Assembly: GCF_964340395.1 (NCBI RefSeq)
Contig: NC_135554.1
Coordinates: 806,001-870,000, forward strand
Direction of reading: 5' to 3'
DNA from: Glandiceps talaboti
Lineage: Eukaryota; Hemichordata; Enteropneusta; Spengelidae
Length of the DNA stretch: 64,000 bases
Part shown: piece by piece, positions 1 to 12,200 of the stretch
Layout: every line of letters begins with the position of its first letter
Numbering within the stretch: the first letter of the stretch is position 1
Notes under the pieces: model-generated
What the model was told of the DNA's origin: nothing
Database searches by the model: none
The model's input: the letters and a program-made list of their open reading frames with translations, nothing else
Made by a program: the position numbers and the translations under genes

Positions 1-808
1 CCCCGACCAATGATACTACCATTAGATGTGCTGACCTTTACTACATGTATATAATGATGCCATTTAACTTTTTAAGAATATATTTCAACCCTTAGTGTGG
101 TTATAAAGAATAGTTTCTGATACTTGCTGTCTTGTAAAGCATGGATTAGGTTATTGCTAAAGGATCTAAATAGCGTAAATATTGGCTATAAGAGTGAAAA
201 TCCTCCAGGGCTTCTAGAGGGAGACCCCCTCAGACCCCCCGCATGAGGTGGACATATCCCAGTCTCAAGCTCTTCCCCTCTTACTGTCAAGATGCTATCA
301 AAGTATATTTCAAAAGTATTTCAACCCTATGTAGTTACTTTTTACATGTTGGTGCTGTCTTGTAAAGCTTGGAAACGATTTTCTAAAAATGTCTGAATAG
401 TCTCAAAATTGACTTTTCAGAGTTAAAAACCTCCTGGGCTTCAAGGGGGAGACCCCCTAGGACCCCCCATGGCAGCTGTACATATTCCCTTCTCAAGCTT
501 TCCCCCTACCTTTCACTGTCAAGATGCTATTAAACTCCTTTTCAAATATATTTACCCTGTGTAGTCAATAATTATAATTATGATAGTGCTAACCCGGGAT
601 CTTATAAAGTAGATGCAAGACAGTCAAGCAGTCCACACTGAGTCACGATCATGTTTTAGAATTAAGTGATGGGGGGGGGGGGGGGGGGGGGGTCAGCCTG
701 TTTTGGGTTTTACAGATGGGGGGGGGGGGGGGGGGTCAGTGACTTTTTGTCGGCCCGATTTAAGAATCCACCCCCCCCCCCCCCCGGCTGGAGAAACTGA
801 CTGGTCCC
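1..808. mobile_element. Poly-G TIR element type 1, copy A (right part)
   Basis: This is the right part of an element also present at 27683-32071 and 38319-40105. It contains the shared internal sequence, two G-runs (about 670-692 and 718-735), each followed by GTCA, then a C-run and the terminal inverted repeat ending CTGACTGGTCCC. The 3 bp that follow, TTA, fit the target duplication seen at complete copies. The left end lies outside the window. Compared with copy C, a segment including the first long G-run is missing, joined at a 4-base ATCA match. Confidence 0.7.
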
Positions 809-810
809 TT

Positions 811-1872
811 AGCCAAGTTATTCACGATTCATCCAGCAATGGTTCCAATCATCTTTGAGCATTTGTGAGCTTTTTTCATAGGTTGGATTTAATCACTACG
901 GGGAAAATTGCCATGATTTTGTCGAGTGGTGCACCCTCACTGTACAATAATTATATAGAGGTCAATGTATAGGCAGCGCCATCACACAACGACCTATGTC
1001 ATATGTCATATGAACCCTAGTTCGTGTGTTCGTTATTTCCCTTTCCTTTTGTTCTGTACTTTATGCCTATCCGCCATTAAAGGTTCATTCGTACGTAATT
1101 GGTTTGTCATTATTGCCGCAGTGTTCGTGCTGCCAATTGCCAGATGGTCAAATGGCAAATCGATTTATTGACTAGCGACTCGGACCTACACTACTTTAGC
1201 CAAACTGGCAACTCCAAATTTTGAATCACATCGTTCCTCAACGAGTGACAAACTAGCGAATGTTACAAAATTATTCACTGCTTAGGAGTTATCTCAGAGG
1301 TCACCGGTATATACATCAGAGGTCACCGGTATATACATGTACTCCGTTTATACTCGACTACTTACAAAACAAAGTGTGAATTGACCACAGTTAGCTGACG
1401 CTATATACATTGATATCTGTACTATGTATGGTGGTAATGTGTGAATTACATGCCATACATGATGCTGTACACTTTTGACTAGCATTCTTCAACGTTGTTA
1501 AAAAAGTATCACAGCCTGACCTCATATACCTTTTGATAAAGTGTTGATGTTGCGTCCGATCATTAGTTTCCTGTTCGATTTTACCCTGAAAACACTTTTA
1601 GTTAGTAGTTTGACATCATACATCATACTTGATGAAAACGTGTATTTTCCAAAACGGCGAGTATTGACATCACAAACTATCATGTTGCGTAAAGTTTTGA
1701 AACTGTACTCGTCTTTAGATATTTAGTCCGAAACAATTTTAACTTTTCTGAGAACTAATCAAAAACTGTGATTGAAAAAAAAATCAGTGTGCAAAGATTG
1801 AGTTTACAGAGATTAAGAGATTTAGACAAGGGTTACAATATAGAACTGTGAACAACAGTCTCATTCTAGTTA
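811..1872. other. Non-coding stretch with a 22-bp duplication
   Basis: I see no gene here. At 1294-1338 a 22-bp segment with the core AGGTCACCGGTATATACAT is repeated twice in tandem. Two short ORFs (965-1171, 1541-1726) have no recognisable motif and no supporting signals. Confidence 0.5.
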
Positions 1873-2270
1873 GGGATGGCATCAAAATCAAACACATCGT
1901 AATTACGCGTCGTAACGAGTAAAGACGAGTAGCTACTAGTAGCTACGATGTACTACGCGAAACAGGAGATAATGAGGTGTTCAAGTTCATGAATAACTGA
2001 CAATAGATAATCAGTTCACTTTTCTTTGTTTCCCATAAAGACGTCTTTGAGCGTAGATATGCGTAATTTTTTATCGCCAACACACAATAGATAGTGATTC
2101 TCACCTTCCGTGTTTCCAATGATGACATCGTCTTCTATCGTAGTTGATCGTAGTTTGTCATAATTTTCGATCGTCAAAGAAAACCACGTACTCCAGCCAG
2201 TAATGTGCTGATGAAACTTGTACTGTACATGTTTTTATGCATGCAAGTTCATGGGTGATATTCATAAAAA

Positions 2271-3715
2271 AAATACCGCCAATGGCATTGTAGCACAACT
2301 GAAGAGTTTTTAAAAATGTTTATCCATACATGTATAGTAGTCCATGCTAACAAGAAGTGTTCATTTGTTGAATGACTATCCAGTTGCCTATCCAACCTTG
2401 TTGCTATCTTTACGATATATGCTATCATTTGGCTGTTGCTATGGGCATGGTCATGTTGTTAGATATATTTGCATACATTCTTGTATGTTTTTGTACACTT
2501 GTGTATGAATTCCTGATATTATCTTTGCAATATACGTGATCATTTGGCTGTTGCTATGGGCGTGGTCTTGTTGCTAGGCATATTTACATACATTTTTTGA
2601 ATGTTTATTCAATTGTTTATTAATCCCCGTTGTTATCTTTGCAATATATGTGATCATTTGGCTGTTGCTATGGGCGTGGTCTTGTTGCTAGGCATATTTA
2701 CATACATTTTTTGAATGTTTATTCAATTGTCTATTAATCCCTGTTGTTATCTTTGCATTACATGTGATCATTTGGCTGTTGCTATGGGCGTGGTCTTGTT
2801 GCTAGGCACATTTGCATACATTTTTTGAATGTTTATTCATTTGTCTTTCTATTCCCGTTATCTTTGCAATATACGTGATTATTTGGCTGTTGCTATGGGC
2901 GTGGTCTTGTTGCTATGCACATTTCCATACATTTTTTGAACATTTATTGAATTGTCTATTAATCCCTATTGTTACCTTTGTGAAATACACGACCGTTTGG
3001 CTGTTGCTATGGGCGTGGTCATGGTTGCTAGGGTATTTGCATACATTTTTTGAATGTTTACTTATTTGCCTACCAGATGATGTTGTTATTTGACCAAAAT
3101 ATACCGCCATTTGGTTGTTGCTAAGGGCGTGGTCATGGTCGCTAGGGCCAATTTTGTCAAAATGTTTTGAAGAAAATCTGCAGAATAAGTGTTTCAGAAA
3201 CATCTCACCAAGTTTCAGACTCATAGACCAAGTACTTTTTGAGATATAAGTTTTTGACCAAAAATGAACATTCTTACACCTAATTTGCATATCACTCATG
3301 GAATCATTGTATGTTTAATATATCTTCGTCCATACATCCCTAGATGCATCCCCATTAAATTTCACCCCAATCTGCTCAGTAGTTTTGGAATTATAGATTT
3401 TTAACCAAAAAGACACTTTTTTAGCCCTAATTTGCATATCACTGATGGAATCATCAAGTCATGAACAAATCTTACTTTACACCCCCTTAAGAATGTTCCC
3501 ACCAAATTTCACACCAATCTGCCCAGTAGTTTCTGAGTTTAAGTTTTTTGACCAAAAATCACATTTTTTGAAACAAATCAAACACCTCTGATGCAATCAT
3601 TTTGATTTGAACAATTTCCCAACTAGACACCCAAGGTAATGGACCCACCAAATATCATGGCAATCGGTTCAGCAGTTTTTGACTTTAAGTTGTTTACACA
3701 CACACACACACACAT

Positions 3716-3756
<41 letters not shown>

Positions 3757-3810
3757 GACGCCGGGCGATCCCTATAGCACTACTGAACCTCAGTTCAGTT
3801 GTGCTAAAAA
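2271..3810 (+). repeat. V-type dispersed repeat, copy 1
   Basis: This family appears at least three times nearly complete in the window. It begins ATACCGCCAATGGCATTG and TAGCACAACTGAA, and ends TTCAGTTGTGCTAAAAA, so a 13-bp subterminal inverted repeat is present. The first half is a tandem array of about seven 110-115-bp units, each with GGCTGTTGCTATGGGCGTGG (roughly 2430-3140). The second half has single-copy-like segments with the phrase TTTGCATATCACT, then an (AC)n tract (3697-3752) and CAGACAGACGCC. Apparent ORFs inside are by-products of the tandem units. Confidence 0.7.
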
Positions 3811-4049
3811 ACAATAAGATACGCACGAAATCAAAGTTTCAATATTCAGTAAATCTTTTCACAAACATGACGGTATGTATTCAAAATTTATTGTGATGGA
3901 CGCATGAACGTAATATTGTAACAGTCCTGGGTTAACAGTAAATCTTTGAGGAAGATTATCGTACAATTGTGTGACTCTCAAAGCATCAATCGCGGTTAGA
4001 CTTTCTCTTTTGCTTTTTGCACGGTCGACAAACTAACAGTACAACTTAC

Positions 4050-4070
4050 AAGCTCATGCTTGGCGGCCAT
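4050..4070 (-). other. Candidate first coding exon with promoter-like upstream
   Basis: On the minus strand ACCATGGCCGCCAAG gives a strong Kozak start, MAAKHEL, followed directly by the donor GTAAGTT. About 30 bp upstream are ACTTCCG and CCGGAAAT, sites of the ETS type common in metazoan promoters. It lies inside the long-TIR element, so it may start a transposon gene or be chance. No second exon was found. Confidence 0.25.
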
Positions 4071-5432
4071 GGTAGGGCCAAGAAATGCTGTTGAATTTCC
4101 GGGTTGCGGAAGTACAGTTTTGACTTTTATATCATCGAATAACAGGATTTGTTTTATATATTCTAAAACAACAACTAACTTTTATGTTTCTCAGTACAGT
4201 AACATTCCTAAATGATGGGGTTGAGTTGAGAAATCGCAATGTTCGGCAAAACGTGGTGTGATGTTGGTAGATAAACATAGAGATGCAAGTGATGAACGTA
4301 TTCAGTTATTCATAACCCAAAATTTTGTTATATAAATGACGTTTTTCCTCAAAATTTTGAAGAAACAAAATGTTTTTAGGTGACTTCTAAATCAATCAAA
4401 TCAAACGATATATTAATGCGAGACAAGCTTTAGTTTTTAATTTGTTTTTGTGGACAATGTTCGAATTCGACTGACGAATCTTGCGACTCGAATCTAACAC
4501 GATCAATGCACCGTTCACCAGCCAGACGAAAATGGTCGACATGTATGTTGACTAGCCGAGAAGTGCATAAGGAACTTGTGAGGCAGTCCGAATAAATAGA
4601 TGTAAAATCCGACGTTTCGAATAAAAATTCTTCAAGGTATTTTTAGGCAAGACATATTAGGTAAACACCTGAATATATCTGAAACACTTAGTTGACTAGC
4701 CAAATGTACGAATGCCATAGAAGGCATCGAATGAATAACATTGAAAAAAGTAAGCGTGAAACTGATTTGCATAGGAAAGAAAATCTTTTTGTTTCGTTAT
4801 TTTCTTTCACAATGAAGACTATGCGTAAATGGTCGTAGTTTGGGGCTCATGAATAACGGACAATAGGTGTTTACTTTTTATTGTCTACAACCTAAAGTAC
4901 ATGAATATGCGTTGAGACTTATGAATATTCACGTAGTACATCGTAACTACTAGTAGCTACTCGTTACGACGCGTAATTACGATGCTTTTGATTTCGATGT
5001 CGCCCCTTACGGAAGGAAAAATCTTGGCTTATTCATAACGTTTAGTACATAAATTCCTGAGGCAATTTCCATCTACTATCAACTAAACTCAATTTGAAAA
5101 TTACAGACAAATTACAGCATACGGTCAAAGTTTTTGGAATTTACAAAAGTGGCTGTGGCACTCAGCAGAATAGGCAGCCTGTCACAACAATAAATTGTCA
5201 TTACACAGAACACATACAATTAATAACTTCAATTTCGTGAACGGTCTATGGTTTGCTTTTGTTGTTCCCTAATTCTTTTCAAGAGTAAATATGGACATGA
5301 ATAAAAACACAAATTCTTCTATTTAGAGTGTTCATTCATCCCCTTTTGATCTCCATACATAATATATAAGTGTCTCCATATATAAAATTAGTTAAAGCAT
5401 GAAGTACAGTAAATGATTTGAATAAATCCTAC

Positions 5433-5618
5433 CTTTACCAGCACCAAACTCCACATAGTTAGTTTGAGGTTGTAACAAGTTGGCCTTTTTCATGTGTCCG
5501 AGAATAGAGGCAATCTGTTTTAAATGTTTCAATGCAGTTGGTCCATTACTTTCACTCTCTAACTCACTTTGCAAAACTGGATGTTGAAGGACTGATGTTG
5601 TGATTGACATGCCATAAT
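5433..5618 (-). CDS. TRMT13: TRMT13 internal exon (methyltransferase motif I)
   Basis: This is the longest exon found, 186 bp. It encodes the start of the TRM13 methyltransferase domain: a helix with HPVLQ, then the conserved stretch TALKHLKQIASILGHM, then YVEFGAGKG, the Gly-rich SAM-binding motif I. The acceptor is ATCTCTCCAG and the donor after the AAAG is GTAGGA. Sequence to its left in the window (1-5432) shows no convincing continuation, so the remaining catalytic exons probably lie beyond the window. All five exons are free of stops, which suggests a working gene and not a retrocopy. Confidence 0.92.
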
Positions 5619-7263
5619 CTGGAGAGATATTAAAACATAGCAATTAGAACTGCCAATATTAAATGTGATTCAAAATGCTCACATTCACTATCGCTAATTT
5701 GCTAGACGACATGTTTGTGAAATGCATTCTGGTTTAAAACTTTTCAAAAGCATCTGCAAACACCTTAAAATGACCTTTTTTCTGTCAGTTCCCTTCGGAT
5801 TTACTTCGAGAGTTTTCGGGTATTTCCGGTCCCACCTAGACCACGGGATTTTATGACGTTAGCACTAAGACTAATCCCTATGACGAGCGTAGTCACTATG
5901 TGAATAAAACTCAACAGTATTGTGAAAAAATACATTGCTAGTGGTTGTAATAGACATCAGTAAACAAAAACTACACTCTACTCATGTCTTATTAACCAAC
6001 ATTTACTGATATTTACTCACACTTTCTGACTAATTGGCAGTGTCTGTGGGTATATAAATGCTAAAATATGATCTCCCCATATTATGGCAAAAAAATCTAA
6101 ATGGTTAAACTACAGTGTAGATATACATAAACACTTGTCGGTCGCGTGTTTCAATTTATTCAGCTGATTTTTTCATTATTTGCCGAGGAGAAGCATTACA
6201 ATATCTTCGACACGCATGGCGTTGACAGCATATTTTAGCCCACTATACTCGACTATACTTGCTGATGTCGCCTTTTGAATGGTGCATTTAGCAACAAAGT
6301 AAACATATTTATCTTGAATAAATATACTAGCTATTAGATAGCCATATTATCAGCAATAAAATTGTAAAGAATTGAGGAAATTTCGCAAGTTTAGTGTTGT
6401 CATTTACATGACTTTAGCAACTTGTCTGGAAGAAAACTTGTATGGTTTCCCTTGTTGCGATATCACTTAATTCAAAACAACAAGCCTATTTAATATTCAT
6501 TAGAATAATTTTGTAACGAATCATGGTATTCGAAGTATACGGTTTAGGAAACCAACAAATCAAATATCGCCATGTGATCATGATATTAAATATGATTGGA
6601 CAATATTAACGTCGGCAATCCGAGGTCGTGACCACAGCACATGGTTATGAAAGAAAGCCTGCAACTAGATACTTAGCCACGTTCGGTCCAATTTCTCAGG
6701 GTTTGTTTTGAAGTTAGATACGTTATTTCTGTACGACTTGAAGAATTTTACAATATATCTAGTAAATGTATAAGCTTACTGCCGCAGCCGCGGTGACTGC
6801 ACAAAACTTGACAAGTTACCGATACCGATATATATTAATCACCTGTATAACATGATAAAAACAAGCAATAATGTTCATTTGCTGAATGGCTATTCAGTTG
6901 CCTATCCAACCATGTTGCTATCTTTGCGATATACACAATCATTTGGCTGTTGTTATGGGTGTGGTCTTGTTGTTAAATATATTTGCATACATTTTTTGAA
7001 TGTTTTTGTTCACTTGTGTATGAGTTCCTGATATTATCTTTGCAATATATGTGATCATGTGGCTGTTGCTATGGGTGTGGTCATGCCGAAAGAAGAGCAA
7101 CAAAGTTGACAAAAGGACACCAGACGACAAACAGATGATGACGGAGAATCAACCTAACCATTAAACTCCACACAACTTTTCCTGAGCTACACTGTGAACT
7201 TCCCATTCTTTGACTTACCATTGCATAACCTACCATAGTGTAAGTTAACTTTCCATGACTTAC
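5619..7263. other. TRMT13 intron with V-type fragment
   Basis: This intron holds no recognised gene. From about 6870 to 7083 it contains a fragment of the V-type repeat: two of the 115-bp units with GTTGCTATGGGTGTGG. The rest is AT-rich and featureless to me. Confidence 0.6.
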
Positions 7264-7333
7264 CATTGTATGTCTTTTGGATTCTTGAGATGACAGCTTT
7301 CAATTCCTCTATAGGAAGTAAGGATAGAGGAAT
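7264..7333 (-). CDS. TRMT13: TRMT13 internal exon
   Basis: The 70-bp exon reads IPLSLLPIEELKAVISRIQKTYN plus one base. It matches the segment of TRMT13 with the pattern P-[IL]-S-x-L-x-x-E-x-L just before the methyltransferase domain. The acceptor is CACTTTTACAG and the donor GTAAGTCA. The single leftover G joins AT of the next exon to make Asp, so the splice is in frame. It sits only 55 bp outside the edge of the 33-bp satellite array. Confidence 0.88.
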
Positions 7334-7387
7334 CTGTAAAAGTGATAAAATAAAGTTGTTAGTGAGACCTACTCACATCTACATATG

Positions 7388-8693
7388 ATACTTTATTCTG
7401 TATAGTATCAATCCACTATAATACTTTATTCTGTACAGTATCAATCTACTATAATACTTTATTCTGTACAGTATCAATCCACTATAATACTTTATTCTGT
7501 ACAGTATCAATCCACTATAATACTTTATTCTGTACAGTATCAATCAACTATAATACTTTATTCTGTACAGTATCAATCTACTATAATACTTTATTCTGTA
7601 CAGTATCAATCCACTATAATACTTTATTCTGTACAGTATCAATCTACTATAATACTTTATTCTGTACAGTATCAATCTACTATAATACTTTATTCTGTAC
7701 AGTATCAATCCACTATAATACTTTATTCTGTACAGTATCAATCTACTATAATACTTTATTCTGTACAGTATCAATCTACTATAATCTTTATTCTGTACAG
7801 TATCAATCCACTATAATACTTTATTCTGTATAGTATCAATCCACTATAATACTTTATTCTGTATAGTATCAATCTACTATAATACTTTATTCTGTATAGT
7901 GTCAATCAACTATAATACTTTATTCTGTATAGTATCAATCCACTATAATACTTTATTCTGTATAGTATCAATCCACTATAATACTTTATTCTGTATAGTA
8001 TCAATCCACTATAATACTTTATTCTGTATAGTATCAATCTACTATAATACTTTATTCTGTATAGTGTCAATCTACTATAATACTTTATTCTGTATAGTGT
8101 CAATCTACTATAATACTTTATTCTGTACAGTATCAATCCAATATAATACTTTATTCTGTACAGTATCAATCTACTATAATACTTTATTCTGTACAGTATC
8201 AATCTACTATAATACTTTATTCTGTACAGTATCAATCCACTATAATACTTTATTCTGTACAGTATCAATCCACTATAATACTTTATTCTGTACAGTATCA
8301 ATCCACTATAATACTTTATTCTGTACAGTATCAATCCACTATAATACTTTATTCTGTACAGTATCAATCCACTATAATACTTTATTGTGTACAGTATCAA
8401 TCCACTAAAATACTTTATTCTGTACAGTATCAATCTACTATAATACTTTATTCTGTACAGTATCAATCCACTATAATACTTTATTCTGTATAGTATCAAT
8501 CCACTATAATACTTTATTCTGTACAGTATCAATCTACTATAATACTTTATTCTGTACAGTATCAATCCACTATAATAATACTTTATTCTGTACAGTATCA
8601 ATCTACTATAATACTTTATTCTGTACAGTATCAATCTACTATAATACTTTATTCTGTACAGTATCAATCTAGTATAATACTTTATTCTGTATA
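7388..8693. repeat. 33-bp satellite array, left block
   Basis: About 40 tandem copies of a 33-bp unit containing CACTATAATACTTTATTCTG and TACAGTATCAATC. The main variable sites are C/T in TCCACT/TCTACT and C/T in TACAGT/TATAGT. When the unit has TATAGT it contains the inverted repeat ACTATA...TATAGT, able to form a small hairpin. Because 33 is a multiple of three, stop-free frames run on through many units on both strands. The block lies in the TRMT13 intron between the exons at 18502 and 7264. Confidence 0.97.
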
Positions 8694-9294
8694 TTATTAT
8701 TAACTTTATTGCCATAAGTATAAGTATAAAATTATACAATGGAATTCGCTTTGGTTATACGTAGCTCGGTTAAAACACAAACAGTGTGGATATGAATAAC
8801 TATTAAAAGTGGAAAATATGTACATATACGCTAAAACGCTAAGACAAATTACGAATCATTTAAAATACGAACTGACAAAGGATAAAAACTATTTTTGAAG
8901 CGATTTGTTTTGGTTTTGATTGATCTATATCGAGTACCAGAGGGCAGCAGTTCGAACAATGTGTGGGCTGGATGGTTTATGTCCTTAATTACAGATTTTG
9001 TTTTCCTGGTGACGCGTGAATTAAAAAGTGACTCAAGAGATGGAAGTCCTATACCAATAATACGTGATGCCGTTCTCACAATTCTATTTAACTTAGCACG
9101 ATCCTTATGAGTAGTGTTTCCATACCAGACTGTGATTGAGAATGTCAGAACACTCTCAACCACAGCCCGGTAGAATTTCTTTAAAATAGCTTGACTGACA
9201 CCAAAGCTCTTTAAACGGCGTAGAAAGAAAATGCGTTGTTGGGCCTTTTTTACAATGTGATCAACATTTTTCTCCCACTTTAAATCCTCTGAGA
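8694..9294 (-). pseudogene. 5'-truncated LINE (RT C-terminus) inside the satellite
   Basis: On the minus strand this reads EDLKWEKNVDHIVKKAQQR, then VSQAILKKFYRAVVESVLTF, WYGN, then LLPSGTRYRS and KTNRFKNSFYP before a stop at 8849. These are typical of the C-terminal part of jockey/CR1-like LINE polymerases, where the last motif ends the ORF. The 3' end has an AATAAAG-like signal and a short (TAA)n tail at 8694-8700. The satellite unit is interrupted between GTATA and TAGTATC, so this is a 5'-truncated insertion made after the array existed. Confidence 0.82.
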
Positions 9295-12200
9295 TAGTAT
9301 CAATCCACTATAATACTTTATTCTGTATAGTATCAATCCACTATAATACTTTATTCTGTATAGTATCAATCCACTATAATACTTTATTCTGTATAGTATC
9401 AATCCACTATAATACTTTATTCTGTATAGTATCAATCTACTATAATACTTTATTCTGTATAGTGTCAATCTACTATAATACTTTATTCTGTACAGTATCA
9501 ATCCACTATAATACTTTATTCTGTACAGTATCAATCCACTATAATACTTTATTCTGTACAGTATCAATCTACTATAATACTTTATTCTGTACAGTATCAA
9601 TCCACTATAATACTTTATTCTGTACAGTATCAATCCACTATAATACTTAATTCTGTACAGTATCAATCCACTATAATACTTTATTCTGTACAGTATCAAT
9701 CCACTATAATACATTATTCTGTACAGTATCAATCCACTATAATACTTTATTCTGTACAGTATCAATCCACTATAATACTTTATTCTGTATAGTATCAATC
9801 TACTATAATACTTTATTCTGTATAGTGTCAATCAACTATAATACTTTATTCTGTACAGTGTCAATCCACTATAATACTTTATTCTGTACAGTATCAATCC
9901 ACTATAATACTTTATTCTGTACAGTATCAATCCACTATAATACTTTATTCTGTACAGTATCAATCCACTATAATACTTTATTCTGTACAGTATCAATCTA
10001 CTATAATACTTTATTCTGTACAGTATCAATCCACTATAATACTTTATTCTGTACAGTATCAATCTACTATAATACTTAATTCTGTATAGTATCAATCCAC
10101 TATAATACTTTATTCTGTACAGTATCAATCTACTATAATACTTTATAGTGTACAGTATCAATCCACTATAATACTTTATTCTGTACAGTATCAATCTACT
10201 ATAATACTTTATTCTGTACAGTATCAATCCACTATAATACTTTATTCTGTACAGTATCAATCCACTATAATACTTTATTCTGTACAGTATCAATCCACTA
10301 TAATAATTTATTCTGTATAGTATCGATCCACTATAATACTTTATTCTGTACAGTATCAATCTACTATAATACTTTATTCTGTACAGTATCAATCCACTAT
10401 AATACTTTATTCTGTACAGTATCAATCTACTATAATACTTTATTCTGTATAGTATCAATCTACTATAATACTTTATTCTGTACAGTATCAATCCACTATA
10501 ATACTTTATTCTGTACAGTATCAATCCACTATAATACTTTATCCTGTACAGTATCAATTCACTTTAATACTTTATTCTGTACAGTATCAATCTACTATAA
10601 GACTTTATTCTGTACAGTATCAATCCACTATAATACTTTATTCTGTACAGTATCAATCCACTATAATACTTTATTCTGTACAGTATCAATCTACTATAAT
10701 ACTTTATTCTGTACAGTATCAATCCACTTTATTCTGTACAGTGTCAATCCACTATAATACTTTATCCTGTACAGTATCAATCCACTATAATACTTTATTC
10801 TGTACAGTATCAATCCACTATAATACTTTATTCTGTACAGTATCAATCCACTATAATACTTTATTCTGTACAGTATCAATCCACTATAATACTTTATTCT
10901 GTACAGTATCAATCCACTATTATTCTGTACAGTATCAATCAACTATAATCCTTATTCTGTACAGTATCAATCTACTATAATACTTTATTCTGTACAGTAC
11001 CAATCCACTATAATACTTTATTCTGTACAGTATCAATCCACTATAATACTTTATTCTGTACAGTATCAATCCACTATAATACTTTATTCTGTACAGTATC
11101 AATCCACTATAATACTTTATTCTGTATAGTATCAATCTACTATAATACTTTATTCTGTATAGTATCAATCCACTATAATACTTTATTCTGTATAGTATCA
11201 ATCCACTATAATACTTTATTCTGTATAGTATCAATCCACTATAATACTTTATTCTGTATAGTATCAATCTACTATAATACTTTATTCTGTATAGTGTCAA
11301 TCAACTATAATACTTTATTCTGTACAGTATCAATCCACTATAATACTTTATTCTGTATAGTATCAATCCACTATAATACTTTATTCTGTACAGTATCAAT
11401 CAACTATAATCTTTATTCTGTACAGTATCAATCTACTATAATACTTTATTCTGTACAGTATCAATCTACTATAATACTTTATTCAGTATAGTATCAATCC
11501 ACTATAATACTTTATTCTGTACAGTATCAATCCACTATAATACTTTATTCTGTACAGTATCAATCCACTATAATACTACTTTATTCTGTACAGTATCAAT
11601 CCACTATAATACTTTATTCTGTACAGTATCAATCCACTATAATACTTTATTCTGTACAGTATCAATCCACTATAATACTTTATTCTGTACAGTATCAATC
11701 CACTATAATACTTTATTCTGTACAGTATCAATCCACTATAATACTTTATTCTGTACAGTATCAATCCACTATTATTCTGTACAGTATCAATCAACTATAA
11801 TCTTTATTCTGTACAGTATCAATCTACTATAATACTTTATTCTGTACAGTATCAATCCACTTTATTCTGTACAGTGTCAATCCACTATAATACTTTATCC
11901 TGTACAGTATCAATCCACTATAATACTTTATTCTGTACAGTATCAATCCACTATAATACTTTATTCTGTACAGTATCAATCCACTATAATACTTTATTCT
12001 GTACAGTATCAATCCACTATAATACTTTATTCTGTACAGTGTCAATCCACTATAATACTTTATCCTGTACAGTATCAATCCACTATAATACTTTATTCTG
12101 TACAGTATCAATCCACTATAATACTTTATTCTGTACAGTATCAATCCACTATAATACTTTATTCTGTACAGTATCAATCCACTATAATACTTTATCCTGT

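Larger units (their letters stand above)
1873..5006. mobile_element. Long-TIR DNA element with TTA target duplication
   Basis: About 85 bp at the left end (GGGATGGCATCAAAATC, then ATTACGCGTCGTAACGAG and a GTAGCTACTAGTAGCTAC palindrome) is repeated in reverse complement at the right end (to 5006). TTA lies directly outside both ends (1870-1872 and 5007-5009), as expected for a PIF/Harbinger-type insertion. No transposase is visible. A V-type repeat (2271-3810) is nested inside. The two ends could instead come from two opposite copies of one family, but the matching TTA flanks favour one element. Confidence 0.5.

Noticed and set aside
3623-3896. Overlapping ORFs rich in His-Thr or Cys-Val
   Set aside because: They translate the (AC)n microsatellite; the same applies near 26844-27077, 28878-29269 and 40267-40524.
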